Notes: generated by a model from the sequence alone, not told the origin. Positions 49,339 to 60,522 are shown, counted from the first letter of the stretch. The stretch: 64,000 bases of DNA from Halopseudomonas pachastrellae (GCF_900114765.1 NZ_FOUD01000008.1:106184-170183), one strand, 5' to 3'. Numbers and translations: made by a program.

Positions 49339-50969
49339 GACTGAGCTCCTGCCGGCTCTGGCCGGGACTTGGCAGGTTTAGGCGTCTTGCGCAGTGCGGC
49401 ACGCTCAACCGCCGCCGGCTGATGCGCCACACGCCAGCCGATCCACAGCAACAAGGCGCCGCAAATAACGGCCGTGGCATCCACCGACAAACGCAGGACA
49501 TCCGCCGCCGCCGCTGCCAGTAAAAAATCAAGCAACGGCAGGGCCAGCAGCAACAGGCCACCCGCAGCCAACTGCTCAATCCAGGCCCGCGAGGGCGCAC
49601 GCACGCGGGCGTGCAGCAGCGTCAGCAACCAGCTGCCGAAGAACACCCGCTGCTCCCACTCGCTGCGCTCAGCCAGCTCAACCGGCAGCAGGCGATTGGC
49701 CCACAACATGGCTACGCAGGCGACCATCAGGCCCGCCACCACCGTGGTATTCAGCCAATCGGCCTGGCGCAGCCAGGTTGCGCTGACCTTGGCCTGACGC
49801 CGCCGTTTGACGGTGTACAGCACCAGCCCGCTGGCAATCATCGCGCAGCTGATAAGACCACAGATAAAGTACAGCCAGCGCATCGGATACCCACCAAACT
49901 GGGCAAAATGCAGCCCGGCCATAACCCGCTGGGTCAGCAAGGTCGCTCGACTGGGCTCCGGCACCCGCAACGCTGCCCCGGTAATGGCATTGAAAGCCAT
50001 GGACTCGCCCTTGGTCAGCTCGATACGGCTACCCAGCATCGGGCGCACTTCCACCTGAGCATTCGCGCGATCAGGGTTGCTGACAGAAATGGACGACAGC
50101 ATGCCCGCACCGTAGTGCGCTTCACCCAGCGCGATAAAGCCGGCCAACGGCAACATCTGTGCAGGCGCCTCACCACGGCTTGCTTGCTCCACATGCTCGC
50201 CCTGCCCGCTGCGCTCCCCGCGCTCGGCTTGACCCTGCCCTTGCTGTCCCTGCTGCGGTTGATGCTGCTCCGCACCCGGGCGCAATTCGCGGAACATCGC
50301 CTGGCGATCGCCGTTGTAGAGCACATCGGTAGCCGCCGGCATATAGATCAGGAAGAAAATCACCAGCCCGGTATAGGTAATCATCAGATGAAACGGCAAC
50401 AGCAGCACAGCGCTGGCGTTGTGGCCGTCCAGCCAGCTGCGCTGCCCCTTGCCGGGGCGGAAGGTGAAAAAGTCCTTGAAAATCTTCTTGTGAATAATGA
50501 TGCCACTGATGATGGCCACCAGCATGGCCATGGCCGCCAGCCCCACTATCCAGACGCCAAGGTCTCGGCCCATGTGCAGGGTGTAATGGAAGCGGAAGAA
50601 GAAACTGCCGCCCGCGGTGTCACGTGGCTCGACCAGTTCGCCAGTGGACGCATCCAGATAGGTGCGCTCACCGCGCCGCTGCTCACCGGCAGAAACGCTT
50701 AACCCCGGCCCCCGCTCGCTCGGCAGACCAATGTTCCAGGCGCTGGCGCCGGCGTGGTTGGCGCGCAGCCAGTCTTCAGCCACCTGCACCGCCTCGGCCT
50801 GACTCTGGCCGGTGACACGCAGCTCCGGCTGCATCCACCAGTTTAGCTCCTTGTCGAACACCGCCAGGGTGCCGGTCAGGAAGATCGCAAACAGCACCCA
50901 GCCCAGCACCAGCCCGGCCCAGGTGTGCAGCTCCGACATGGACTGCGTCAACGACGCTTGCTTGGCCAT
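49335..50969 (-). CDS. PepSY-associated membrane protein (ferric-siderophore reductase-like)
   Basis: A 544-residue membrane protein. MSELHTWAGLVLGWVLFAIFLTGTLAVFDKELNWW is the classic PepSY-TM start with a haem-ligand-like His. Further helices at about 130-155, 190-215, 355-380 and the C-terminus, a Gln/Gly-rich loop (about 235-270), and GGYPMRWLYFICGL follow. Family members help release iron from siderophores at the inner membrane. It overlaps the DUF3649 stop (TGATG) and is coupled to the DUF3325 gene. Confidence 0.88.
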   Translation of the reverse strand: MAKQASLTQSMSELHTWAGLVLGWVLFAIFLTGTLAVFDKELNWWMQPELRVTGQSQAEAVQVAEDWLRANHAGASAWNIGLPSERGPGLSVSAGEQRRGERTYLDASTGELVEPRDTAGGSFFFRFHYTLHMGRDLGVWIVGLAAMAMLVAIISGIIIHKKIFKDFFTFRPGKGQRSWLDGHNASAVLLLPFHLMITYTGLVIFFLIYMPAATDVLYNGDRQAMFRELRPGAEQHQPQQGQQGQGQAERGERSGQGEHVEQASRGEAPAQMLPLAGFIALGEAHYGAGMLSSISVSNPDRANAQVEVRPMLGSRIELTKGESMAFNAITGAALRVPEPSRATLLTQRVMAGLHFAQFGGYPMRWLYFICGLISCAMIASGLVLYTVKRRRQAKVSATWLRQADWLNTTVVAGLMVACVAMLWANRLLPVELAERSEWEQRVFFGSWLLTLLHARVRAPSRAWIEQLAAGGLLLLALPLLDFLLAAAAADVLRLSVDATAVICGALLLWIGWRVAHQPAAVERAALRKTPKPAKSRPEPAGAQS

Positions 50970-51268
50970 CAGGCAGCCCCTCCAAACCAGTTCGGCCCAA
51001 AGCCGATCAGCGCCAGCGGCACCAGCGCCAACAGACTCAGCAGGCCGCGACGCAGCGGCACGGCGTACACCCAGAGCACGTAGCAGGTGTAGAGCGCGAA
51101 GGACAGCAGGGTCGCGCTGATGGCCGCGTCGATACGTTCAAACGGCAGCAGCCGCGCCAGCGCCGCCGTGGCGCAATACGTCAGGGCGTAACCGCCAACC
51201 ACTGCCAGCAGAATGCGCGTCAGCGTAGCCGACCAGACCGGCGCTGTGGCGCTTGATACCTTGGACAT
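50969..51268 (-). CDS. DUF3649-type small membrane protein
   Basis: A 99-residue protein with three hydrophobic helices (ILLAVVGGYALTYCATAALA at about 19-38). Matches the DUF3649 pattern seen with PepSY and DUF3325 genes in iron-uptake operons. First gene of this three-gene operon and coupled to the PepSY gene. Function unknown. Confidence 0.78.
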   Translation of the reverse strand: MSKVSSATAPVWSATLTRILLAVVGGYALTYCATAALARLLPFERIDAAISATLLSFALYTCYVLWVYAVPLRRGLLSLLALVPLALIGFGPNWFGGAA

Positions 51269-51299
51269 GTTGTTCTCTCAATGGCCCCCTAACCTACAA

Positions 51300-51329
51300 A
51301 GCGCCCGCCGGTTGATACCGACAGGCGCT
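51300..51329 (-). terminator. Terminator-like hairpin downstream of the second receptor
   Basis: AGCGCC...ACCG / CGGT...GGCGCT form an interrupted stem with an ATCA loop on the minus strand, followed by a short TTTG tail. It lies 45 bases past the receptor's stop. Confidence 0.65.
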
Positions 51330-51373
51330 CTGTGTCTGTGACTCGCGGAGTCCCGACGAGTCGCTTGCTGCGA

Positions 51374-53440
51374 TCAGAAGTCGACGGTCAAACCGACGTT
51401 TGCACGCCGGCCATCCAGTACCACGCCGTAGCTGTCGTTGGTGATTTCCTTGTTGGCGACGTTGTACAGGCCACCTTTCACGGTGACGCTGTCGGTCAGA
51501 CGGAAACCAACACCCAGATCGACAAACCCGTAGCCCGGCGTGCCGTCAGACATGCTGGTGCGGCCCATGTAGTCAGAGGTCTCACCCCGGTAGTTACCCT
51601 GCGCCCAGGCGTTGAAACGCGGGTTGATATCCCACTCCAGCAGCGCGTTGAACATGTGGCGCGGCTGTTTGTTCAGCGGCTCGCCCTTGAACTCGCCCGA
51701 CTTCTGTTCCGACTTGGTGAAGGTATAACTGGTCGACAGGTTCCAGTTGGGCTGGAAGCGGTAGTCCAGAGTCAGCTCGACACCCTGCATCATCGCCTCG
51801 GAGATATTCTGGCGCGTGCTCAGGAACCAGTAGGTCTGACCGTTGAAGTCACAGGTCCAGGTGGACGGATCGTTGCGATCGGAGGTATCCGGGCTGGTAC
51901 AGAAGCGATCCTCGGCAATCTTGTCCTTGTACTGGGTGTGGAACAGCATGGCGCTGGTGTTCAGCCCCAGGGCGGCGTTGTCGTAGACATAACCGATTTC
52001 GTAGTTGGTGCTGGTCTCGGGCTGCAGATCGGAGTTACCGATAATCAGCGCACGTGGCAGCGGCGCGATGGGCGAGCCGCCGCCGCCAGTACCACGGCCG
52101 AAGCCTTCGGTGGCATCCGACAGGGTTGGCTGGCGGTAGCCGGTGGAAACGCCACCCTTGACGGTCCACTCCGGATTCAACCGGTAAACGCCATACAGAC
52201 GCGGGGACAGTTCACCACCAAACAGCTCGTCGTCGTTGTAACGCAGGCCAGTGGTTACCGACAGGCGATCAGTCAGCGCCCAGTCCACCTCGGCAAAGAG
52301 CGCGGCGATCCAGCGATCAACGCTCTTCACCGCACCCGGCACGCCCGACACCAGCATGCCGTTGGTTTCATCAACAAACTCTTCCTGCTTGTACTGACCA
52401 CCAAAGGTGATCACGTGATCGCCCCAGAAGTAGCTCGCCTGGCTGTTGAGCAGGCTGACCTCTTCCTGCTTGGTGCTGCCGGTGCCCGGCTTGTCGGAGA
52501 TATCGTGCTGCAGGTAGCTGTTAACGATCAGATCGCCGTAGTTGCCATCGTGGCCGATGACATACACGTCTTTCTCATAGCGCGTAGTCGAGGCGGTTGC
52601 GGTGGCCGCAATGCTCTCGCCCGGAGTGTGGGTGTACTTGAGCTCCGAGGCGGTGTAACCAAAGGTGAAGCGGTTCTGCTCGTTGGGCGTCAGGTAGAAC
52701 TCGGCGCCACCCTGCTTGCGCGTGCTCTCCGGCATGCTCGCCGCGCCGTCGCTACCGCCACTGAAACTGCTTTCGTCGGTACCCACGTAGGTGCCGGTGA
52801 ACTGCGCGCCCAGCAGGCCATCGATCAGCGGGCCGCCCAGATAGAAGTCGGCCTGCTGCGAGTCGCTGCTGATGTCATTCATTGCGCTGGTGTACTCGGT
52901 CGAGATGCTGCCAGCCCACTCATCGCCGCCACGGCGGGTGATGATGTTGATCACCCCGCCCATCGCCTCCGACCCGTACAACGAGGACATCGGGCCGCGA
53001 ATCACCTCGATGCGCTCGATCATGGAGACCGGTGGCAGGCCGATCTGCTTGCCGCCGTCCGAGCCATTGGTATTGACCATGCGCCCGGCGGAGATCGGAC
53101 GACCATCGACCAGATACAGGGTGTAATTGCTGCTCATGCCGCGAATGCTGATGTCCTGCATGTTGCCGCCGCCGGTAACATAGACACCGGGGATGTTGCG
53201 CACCGCATCGGTGATGTCGATATAGGATTGCTTCTCCAGCTGCTCGCGGGTGATGACCGAAATGCTGGCCGGCGCATCGGCGATGTTCTGCTCGTAGCCT
53301 GCTGCCGTCACCACCGTGATTTCATCCAGCGCCATGACATCATCAGCAACGCCCGACTCATCGGCGACGGCCGTGGCTGCTACACCCAGGGTCGCCAGCG
53401 CGACCGCACAAGCCAACTGGTGGCGTTTGAAAATCCCCAT
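51374..53440 (-). CDS. TonB-dependent receptor, CirA/FepA-like
   Basis: A 688-residue outer-membrane receptor. A signal peptide (about 1-26, ending VA) is followed by TonB-box region MALDEITVVTAAG, the plug with SIRGMSSNYTLYLVDGRPIS, RIEVIRGPMSSLYGSEAMGG, and the barrel ending in VGLTVDF. The plug closely matches the receptor at 57546-59753, so these are paralogues. Catecholate-siderophore or colicin-type ligand is suggested by the family; not demonstrated. The ATG at 53440 follows GGGAG. A two-component system is immediately upstream. Confidence 0.92.
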   Translation of the reverse strand: MGIFKRHQLACAVALATLGVAATAVADESGVADDVMALDEITVVTAAGYEQNIADAPASISVITREQLEKQSYIDITDAVRNIPGVYVTGGGNMQDISIRGMSSNYTLYLVDGRPISAGRMVNTNGSDGGKQIGLPPVSMIERIEVIRGPMSSLYGSEAMGGVINIITRRGGDEWAGSISTEYTSAMNDISSDSQQADFYLGGPLIDGLLGAQFTGTYVGTDESSFSGGSDGAASMPESTRKQGGAEFYLTPNEQNRFTFGYTASELKYTHTPGESIAATATASTTRYEKDVYVIGHDGNYGDLIVNSYLQHDISDKPGTGSTKQEEVSLLNSQASYFWGDHVITFGGQYKQEEFVDETNGMLVSGVPGAVKSVDRWIAALFAEVDWALTDRLSVTTGLRYNDDELFGGELSPRLYGVYRLNPEWTVKGGVSTGYRQPTLSDATEGFGRGTGGGGSPIAPLPRALIIGNSDLQPETSTNYEIGYVYDNAALGLNTSAMLFHTQYKDKIAEDRFCTSPDTSDRNDPSTWTCDFNGQTYWFLSTRQNISEAMMQGVELTLDYRFQPNWNLSTSYTFTKSEQKSGEFKGEPLNKQPRHMFNALLEWDINPRFNAWAQGNYRGETSDYMGRTSMSDGTPGYGFVDLGVGFRLTDSVTVKGGLYNVANKEITNDSYGVVLDGRRANVGLTVDF

Positions 53441-53527
53441 ACTCTCGACTCCCTGGCAAGATAACGACAGAAGGCACCAGCCGTCGCCCGCTCCCGTCAG
53501 GCCGACGCTGATGCACCAAAATCGCCA

Positions 53528-53550
53528 CAAATGGTAATTATTGCTATTTG
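53528..53550. promoter_or_regulatory. Fur-box candidate before the CirA-like receptor
   Basis: CAAAT at 53528-53532 and ATTTG at 53546-53550 enclose an AT-rich stretch with TAATTATTGCTA, a Fur-like pattern. It is about 88 bases before the receptor start. Confidence 0.4.
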
Positions 53551-53571
53551 AGAGTAAAGCGCATTTACATT

Positions 53572-54903
53572 CTATACAGCTGACAAACGGAACCAGACCT
53601 GCAGGCCGGGGTGGCCATTGCGCGCCCAGATCTTGCCGCCCTGCAGGCGGATCTGGCGCTCGGCGATGGCCAGGCCAAGGCCAAAGCCGCCATCACCCGG
53701 GCGCGCGCTGTTAAGGCGGGAAAACGGTCGAAAAATCTGCTCCAGCTGGGCCTCCTCAACGCCCGGCCCCTGATCAGCGAGGCACAGCAACCAGTTGGCG
53801 CCGTCGCGCTGCGCGCGCAACTGCACCAGGCCGTTATCCGGTGAGTGCCGGATAGCATTACGCAGCACGTTCTCCAGCGCCTGACTTAACCCGTTGAGGT
53901 GACCGTAAACGCGGCAACCGGGTGGCAGTTCGGCCTGAATACGCTCAGGCGCCCAGCCAGACTCGAACAGCGCGTCTTCACGCAGCACCTCCCAGAGCGC
54001 GTTCAGATCGACTGCCTCCAGCGGCAACTGACCCGGCTGGCTATCCAGCCAGGCAACTTCCAGAGTGCCGTCGAGCAGCTCCTGCATGCGATCAACCTCA
54101 TGCTCCAGGCGCTCGCGCAGCTCACGCTGGCTGAGATCGCTTTCAGCCGCCACGCGCAGGCGGCTGAGCGGCGTACGCAACTCATGGGATACATCGCGCA
54201 GCAGCTGACGCTGTTGCCCGATGGAGTCACGCAGGCGACGGGTCAGATAGTCCAGCGAGCGGCCCAGCTCACCCACCTCGTCGCGACGCCGCGCCAGATC
54301 AGCCGGCAGCAGGGTCTCCAGCGGATTGGCGCGCATGGCGTTGGCTTGCCGGCGCAGGCGCTCGAGCGGCGAGATCAACAGCATGTACAAAAGGGCACAG
54401 AACAACAGCGACAGCAGCGCCGGCATCAGATACAGCACCAGCGCGTTGAGCAGCGGGCGCAGGGTCCAGGGCGTCAGCGCCTCGGGCAGGCGCAGAACCA
54501 GCGAGTAGTCGCGCCCTTCCATAGGTACATAGATCACCTGCCGGCCGCCGCCACGCATGCTCATGGGCGCCGTATAGCTGCGCAAAAAGCTCAGCATGCC
54601 AAGCTGCTCCTCGCTCAGCGGCTGCCCGGGCAGTGCATGCAGGGCGCCATCCACCACCACCAGAATCTCCGGGGACAGCTCTGCATGCTCGTCTCGCCAG
54701 GCATTCAGAGCATCTACGCCCTGATCCAGCGCGCTGGCGGCGTCCGCCGCATAACCGCGCAGCTCGCTCAAGGTAGACTCGGGCAAGTACGCCAGATAGC
54801 TGTCCACCCGCTGGGCAATGTAGTTGGTCACCGCAATCATGCACAGACAGAAGCCGGCAACCAGCAGCACCATGCGCCAGTACAGCGAGCGGTAGCCAAG
54901 CAT
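53572..54903 (-). CDS. Sensor histidine kinase (PfeS-like)
   Basis: A 443-residue membrane kinase. Two helices (about 8-30 and 155-178) enclose a periplasmic sensor, a HAMP region follows (LARRRDEVGELGRSLDYL), the HisKA box is DVSHELRTPLS, and the ATPase domain has NVLRNAIRHSP, DQGPGVEEAQLEQIF and GFGLGLAI. It is coupled to its regulator (TGATG) and sits beside TonB receptors, the arrangement of PfeRS/PirRS systems that switch on siderophore receptors. The ligand is unknown. Confidence 0.9.
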   Translation of the reverse strand: MLGYRSLYWRMVLLVAGFCLCMIAVTNYIAQRVDSYLAYLPESTLSELRGYAADAASALDQGVDALNAWRDEHAELSPEILVVVDGALHALPGQPLSEEQLGMLSFLRSYTAPMSMRGGGRQVIYVPMEGRDYSLVLRLPEALTPWTLRPLLNALVLYLMPALLSLLFCALLYMLLISPLERLRRQANAMRANPLETLLPADLARRRDEVGELGRSLDYLTRRLRDSIGQQRQLLRDVSHELRTPLSRLRVAAESDLSQRELRERLEHEVDRMQELLDGTLEVAWLDSQPGQLPLEAVDLNALWEVLREDALFESGWAPERIQAELPPGCRVYGHLNGLSQALENVLRNAIRHSPDNGLVQLRAQRDGANWLLCLADQGPGVEEAQLEQIFRPFSRLNSARPGDGGFGLGLAIAERQIRLQGGKIWARNGHPGLQVWFRLSAV

Positions 54904-55610
54904 CAGAGCGAGTCCCGGCTGAGCAGGTAGCCGTGCCCCCAGACAGATTCCAGCCGCAGCATATCCACCCCGGCCTGACTCAGCTTGCGGCGCAGATTGC
55001 TGATATGCATATCCAGCACCCGGTCATGGCGGGTAAAGCCGCGATGCAGCACCTGCTGATACAAAAAGGCCTTGCTCTGCACCTCGCCGAGATGGGCGTA
55101 GAGCACTTCCAGCAGGCGAAACTCGGTGGGGGTAAAGCTGACAGAGGTATTGCCGCAGCGCAGCCTGGAGGCCTTTTCGTCAAAGCTCAGCAGGGCATCC
55201 CCCACGCCCGATTGCGGTGTGCTTTGCTCACGCTCATAGCTGATACGGCGCAAGATCGCATTGACACGTACCTCCAGCTCACGACTGCTGAAGGGTTTGG
55301 GCAAATAGTCATCGGCGCCGCGATCAAACCCGGTGACCCGGCTTTCCTCATCGCCCAGCGCCGACATCATCAATACCGGGGTCACGCACAGGCGGCGCAA
55401 TCGACTGAGCAGCTCCATGCCGCCAAGACCGGGCAGCATGACATCCAGCAAAATAAGGTCAAACGCGCCCTGACTGGCCTGCGCCAGCCCCTGCTGGCCG
55501 TCCGTCGCCAACACGACGTCGTGCCCGCAGTTGCCAAGCGACTGCAGCAAATGCTCACCGAGTACCGGGTCGTCCTCTACCGCCAATATGCGCGCTTGAA
55601 ATACCTGCAC
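54903..55610 (-). CDS. OmpR-family response regulator (PfeR-like)
   Basis: About 235 residues from a GTG at 55610. D56 in LILLDVMLPG is the phosphoacceptor, with ILAVEDDP and DDYLPKPF as the pocket. The C-terminal winged helix includes VLDMHISNLRRKLSQAG and VWGHGYLL. The frame stays open far upstream to 55859 but that part is non-homologous promoter DNA; the exact start is uncertain. Probably controls one or both neighbouring CirA-like receptors. Confidence 0.88.
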   Translation of the reverse strand: MQVFQARILAVEDDPVLGEHLLQSLGNCGHDVVLATDGQQGLAQASQGAFDLILLDVMLPGLGGMELLSRLRRLCVTPVLMMSALGDEESRVTGFDRGADDYLPKPFSSRELEVRVNAILRRISYEREQSTPQSGVGDALLSFDEKASRLRCGNTSVSFTPTEFRLLEVLYAHLGEVQSKAFLYQQVLHRGFTRHDRVLDMHISNLRRKLSQAGVDMLRLESVWGHGYLLSRDSL

Positions 55611-55776
55611 GGGCCACACCACGAATTCATGCCAATAATGAGAACCATCAACGCCCGCAAACATACTGCATTCGCAACCGCCCGGCAAACGCCTCCGGTC
55701 GCCGGTGCCTGTCACCGGCGGCGCCAAGCCGCTACAATGCGCGCCCACTTCTCCGCTGTTAATACCAGGATTGTCC

Positions 55777-57366
<1,590 letters not shown>

Positions 57367-57368
57367 TC

Positions 57369-57410
57369 AGCGCCGCCGGCCAGCAGAGCCCCCTCTCTGG
57401 TCGGCGCTTT
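57369..57410 (+). terminator. Terminator-like hairpin after ybiT
   Basis: AGCGCCG at 57369-57375 pairs with CGGCGCT at 57402-57408, with an inner CCAG/CTGG pairing, followed by a short TTTA tail. It directly follows the ybiT stop. Confidence 0.6.
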
Positions 57411-57497
57411 ACAGAATTTACACACCCCTCCAGGCCTTGCCCCACGCGCCCTCCAGAGGATTTTCACAGATAGAAACATTGTGAGTGAAACCATTTC

Positions 57498-57516
57498 ATT
57501 TGCAATTAATTATCAT
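57498..57516. promoter_or_regulatory. Fur-box candidate before the third TonB receptor
   Basis: ATTTGCAATTAATTATCAT lies 30 bases before the receptor ATG. The AATTAATTATCAT portion resembles Fur sites. Two TTTACACA/TTTTCACA octamers at about 57417 and 57462 may be response-regulator half-sites, but are weak. Confidence 0.45.
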
Positions 57517-57545
57517 CTGCGAAATTTTCCCACTGGAGCCCCTGA

Positions 57546-59753
57546 ATGTCCCCGATTCGCCATCGCACTCTGCTCGCCAGCGCAATCGCCTTGACGGCTG
57601 CTACCGCCACTCACGCCGAGGAAGTGATCACCCTTGATCAGCTGGTTGTTACCGCCTCCGGTTTTGAGCAAAAGCTCACCGACGCCCCGGCCAGCATCAG
57701 CGTGATTAGCCAACAGGATCTGCAGGAGAAACGCTATAACAGCCTGGCGCACGCACTGGGGGACGTGGAAGGTATCGACATCGGACAGGGCACCGGCAAG
57801 ACCGGCGGCCTGAACATCAGTATTCGCGGCATGCCCAGCGAATACACGCTGATCCTGATCGACGGTCGCCGCCAGAATGCCGCCGGCAACGTCACGCCCA
57901 ACGGCTTCAACGAAACCTCCACCAGCTTTATGCCGCCGCTGTCGGCCATCGAGCGCATCGAGGTCATTCGCGGCCCCATGTCGACACTGTACGGCTCGGA
58001 TGCCATGGGCGGTGTAATCAACATCATTACCCGCAAGGTCGCCAGCGAGTGGACCGGCTCCGTGACTCTGGATCACACCTTCCAGGAGAACAGCGACTAC
58101 GGCGCCACCAGCAACACCAGCCTGTACACCAGCGGCCCGCTGGTCGAAGACCTGCTGGGCCTGCAGCTGCGCGCCAGCCTGTTTGACCGCCAAGAGTCGG
58201 ACCTCAGCTTCGGCGACGGCAGCGATGTGAGCAAACGCGGCCCCTCCCCGGTCGACGGCCGCAACCAGACCCTGGGCGCACGCCTGACGCTGACGCCCCA
58301 TGAGGACCACGACTTCAGCCTGGACTTTGAGCGTGGCCGCCAGCGCTACAACAACGACGAGTGCCAGCTGGGCACGCTGGACGGTCTTAACCGCGCCTGT
58401 ACTACGCCGTCCACTGCAGCCAACGGCTATGCCGACGAATTGCGCTTTGAGCGCGAGCAGATTGCGCTGACGCACACCGCCCGTCTGGGCATTGGCACGC
58501 TGGATTCCAGCCTGATGCGCAGCCAGACCGAAACCATTGGCCGTACCCTGCCCGGCGACCCGATCGGCAGCCCCTCCGGCATCCCCGGCAGCCTGGCCGG
58601 CGACGACCGCGAGCTGGAAACCACCAACCTGGTATTTGATACCAAGCTGGTTGCGCCGGTCGGCGAAAACCACATGACCACCCTGGGTGCGCAGTGGTGG
58701 AAAGCCGAGATGACCGACGGCATTGCGACCGAAGACTTCGAGCAGAAAACCTGGGCGCTGTTCGCCGAAGACGAATGGATGCTGCGCGACGACCTGGCGC
58801 TGACCCTGGGCGCCCGCTACGACGATCACGATGCCTTTGGTGGCCATATCAGCCCACGCGCCTATCTGGTCTGGAACGCCGCTGACAGCTGGACGATCAA
58901 GGGTGGTGTCAGCCGCGGCTACCGCACCCCGGACCTGAACGAACTGCACGACGGCATCAACGGTATCAGTGGTCAGGGCACCGTAGTCACCATCGGCAAC
59001 CCGGACCTGGACCCGGAAACCACCACCAGCACCGAGTTTGGCGTGTACTACGATGGCCTGGCTGGCTTTAACGCCAACGCCACGCTGTTCCACAACGAGT
59101 TCGAGGACAAGATCGCCAGCGGTAACCCGGTTGCCGATCCACTGTGCGCCGGTAACGTGGGCGGCACCTGCTCACAGCTGGTCAACATCGACGAGGCGGT
59201 CACCCGCGGTCTGGAGCTGGCGGCCAGCTGGGAATTCATGCCCGCCTGGACCCTCAGCGGCAACTACACCTACACCGACAGTGAGCAGAAAAGCGGGGCC
59301 GACAAGGGTGAGCCGCTGACCAACACACCGGAACACCTGGCCAACGCCAAGCTCGACTGGCAGACCAACAGTCGCCTGAATCTGTGGCTGCGCGGTGAGT
59401 ACCGCGGCAAGCGCGCGCGCTTCTCATCCAGCTATGCCAACCTGGCCAACGGCAACGGCAGCTACTCCAGCAACCAGTCGCTGTACGATGCCCTCGGCAA
59501 GGACACCAAGGCCTATACCCTGTTCCACCTGGGTGGCTCGATCCAGGCAACCGACAACCTGACCCTGAACGCCAGCATCTACAACCTGTTCGACAAGGAC
59601 TTCCTCAAGGGCCAGACCTACACCACCTACACCAACGCTGGCGCCGTGGACGGCACCGCCTTTGGCAGCGACTACATTGTCAGCGGGCGCTCTACCACGG
59701 GCGTACTGGAGGAAGGTCGCCGCCTCTGGGTATCAGCCAACCTGACCTTCTGA
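57546..59753 (+). CDS. TonB-dependent receptor, CirA-like
   Basis: A 735-residue outer-membrane receptor. Signal peptide (about 1-24, ending HA); TonB-box area EVITLDQLVVTASG; plug with SIRGMPSEYTLILIDGRRQN and RIEVIRGPMSTLYGSDAMGG; barrel ending LWVSANLTF. It is a paralogue of the 51374-53440 receptor, and the two flank the two-component system and ybiT on opposite strands. Ligand likely a ferric catecholate or similar chelate (family-based inference). Confidence 0.92.
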   Translation: MSPIRHRTLLASAIALTAATATHAEEVITLDQLVVTASGFEQKLTDAPASISVISQQDLQEKRYNSLAHALGDVEGIDIGQGTGKTGGLNISIRGMPSEYTLILIDGRRQNAAGNVTPNGFNETSTSFMPPLSAIERIEVIRGPMSTLYGSDAMGGVINIITRKVASEWTGSVTLDHTFQENSDYGATSNTSLYTSGPLVEDLLGLQLRASLFDRQESDLSFGDGSDVSKRGPSPVDGRNQTLGARLTLTPHEDHDFSLDFERGRQRYNNDECQLGTLDGLNRACTTPSTAANGYADELRFEREQIALTHTARLGIGTLDSSLMRSQTETIGRTLPGDPIGSPSGIPGSLAGDDRELETTNLVFDTKLVAPVGENHMTTLGAQWWKAEMTDGIATEDFEQKTWALFAEDEWMLRDDLALTLGARYDDHDAFGGHISPRAYLVWNAADSWTIKGGVSRGYRTPDLNELHDGINGISGQGTVVTIGNPDLDPETTTSTEFGVYYDGLAGFNANATLFHNEFEDKIASGNPVADPLCAGNVGGTCSQLVNIDEAVTRGLELAASWEFMPAWTLSGNYTYTDSEQKSGADKGEPLTNTPEHLANAKLDWQTNSRLNLWLRGEYRGKRARFSSSYANLANGNGSYSSNQSLYDALGKDTKAYTLFHLGGSIQATDNLTLNASIYNLFDKDFLKGQTYTTYTNAGAVDGTAFGSDYIVSGRSTTGVLEEGRRLWVSANLTF

Positions 59754-59769
59754 TAGCAGCGGGCGCGGC

Positions 59770-60480
59770 TCAGAACGGCAGCAGCCCGCCCGTCAGCCTG
59801 CCGCCAAGCACCAACCGGTCCAGCCAGACCAGTTGGTGCAGCCCGATGATCAGCCAAACCACCACCTGAAAGGACACCTTGCGGGTCTTGTGGCGGAACA
59901 CCTGCTGGGCCACCAGCGCACCGGGCCAGCCGCCCAGCAGTTCGGTGATGTGCAGGGTGTTCTCCGGCGTGCGCCAGCGGCCGGTTTCAGCGCTGCGCTT
60001 GTCCATCGCGTACTGAATAAAGCTGACGATGCTGACCACCAGATAGGCCAGCAGCGGCCAGGGTAGATGCTGCTCCAGCAGCAACTGCAGGCTGCCGGCC
60101 AGCGGCAGAGCGCACAGCAGAGCCAGAACCCCCAATTTGAGCCCGGCACGACGCACCGGCTGTACGGGCCGAGACGGCGGCGCCTGGCGCCGTGGCGCGG
60201 GCTTGGCGCTGGTCTTGCCGTTGCTGCCACGGGCCGCCTGCGGCTTGCGACGAATCGCCGGTCGGTCCAGCGCCAGACCCTCACCGCGCATGTGCTCGGC
60301 GCGCAAACGCCCCTGGGCATCCCGCGTGCCGACAAAGCGTACTGCCATGCCCGCCACCGGCCGCGCGTCACCACGCATCACCGATATATGCGCAAACACC
60401 CGCTCGCAGCCATCATCCGGCTGGATAAACCCAAAGCCCTTGGCATCATTCCAGTTGATCAGCTTGCCGCCCTGCTCCAT
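59770..60480 (-). CDS. Cold-shock domain fused to DUF1294 membrane domain
   Basis: A 236-residue protein. Residues 1-70 are a cold-shock (S1-like) domain (GKLINWNDAKGFGFIQPDDG, RVFAHISVM). A basic Pro/Arg-rich linker (about 75-110) leads to three or four membrane helices with the DUF1294 signature (YAMDKRSAETGRWRTPENTLH, LLGGWPGALVAQQVFRHKTRK). A nucleic-acid-binding domain tethered to the membrane is implied. The fusion is known in gammaproteobacteria; its function is not. Confidence 0.9.
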   Translation of the reverse strand: MEQGGKLINWNDAKGFGFIQPDDGCERVFAHISVMRGDARPVAGMAVRFVGTRDAQGRLRAEHMRGEGLALDRPAIRRKPQAARGSNGKTSAKPAPRRQAPPSRPVQPVRRAGLKLGVLALLCALPLAGSLQLLLEQHLPWPLLAYLVVSIVSFIQYAMDKRSAETGRWRTPENTLHITELLGGWPGALVAQQVFRHKTRKVSFQVVVWLIIGLHQLVWLDRLVLGGRLTGGLLPF

Positions 60481-60488
60481 GCGTATCG

Positions 60489-60510
60489 CTCCCGCTACTG
60501 TGCGCGGGAG
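60489..60510 (-). terminator. Hairpin between glycerate kinase and the cold-shock gene
   Basis: CTCCCGC at 60489-60495 pairs with GCGGGAG at 60504-60510 around an eight-base loop. There is no U-run. It lies between two same-strand genes and could attenuate read-through. Confidence 0.4.
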
Positions 60511-60522
60511 TATAACTCGCGC

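Noticed and set aside
51332..53464. A 710-codon open frame antisense to the CirA-like receptor
   Set aside because: Antisense artefact of GC-biased third positions; the sense frame has a signal peptide, plug and barrel.
57519..57533. CGAAATTTTC near the third receptor as another ColR-like box
   Set aside because: Only about 13 of 17 positions match and it lies directly on the ribosome site of the receptor gene.
57513..59093. A 526-codon open frame antisense to the third receptor
   Set aside because: Same reason; the sense frame is a complete receptor.
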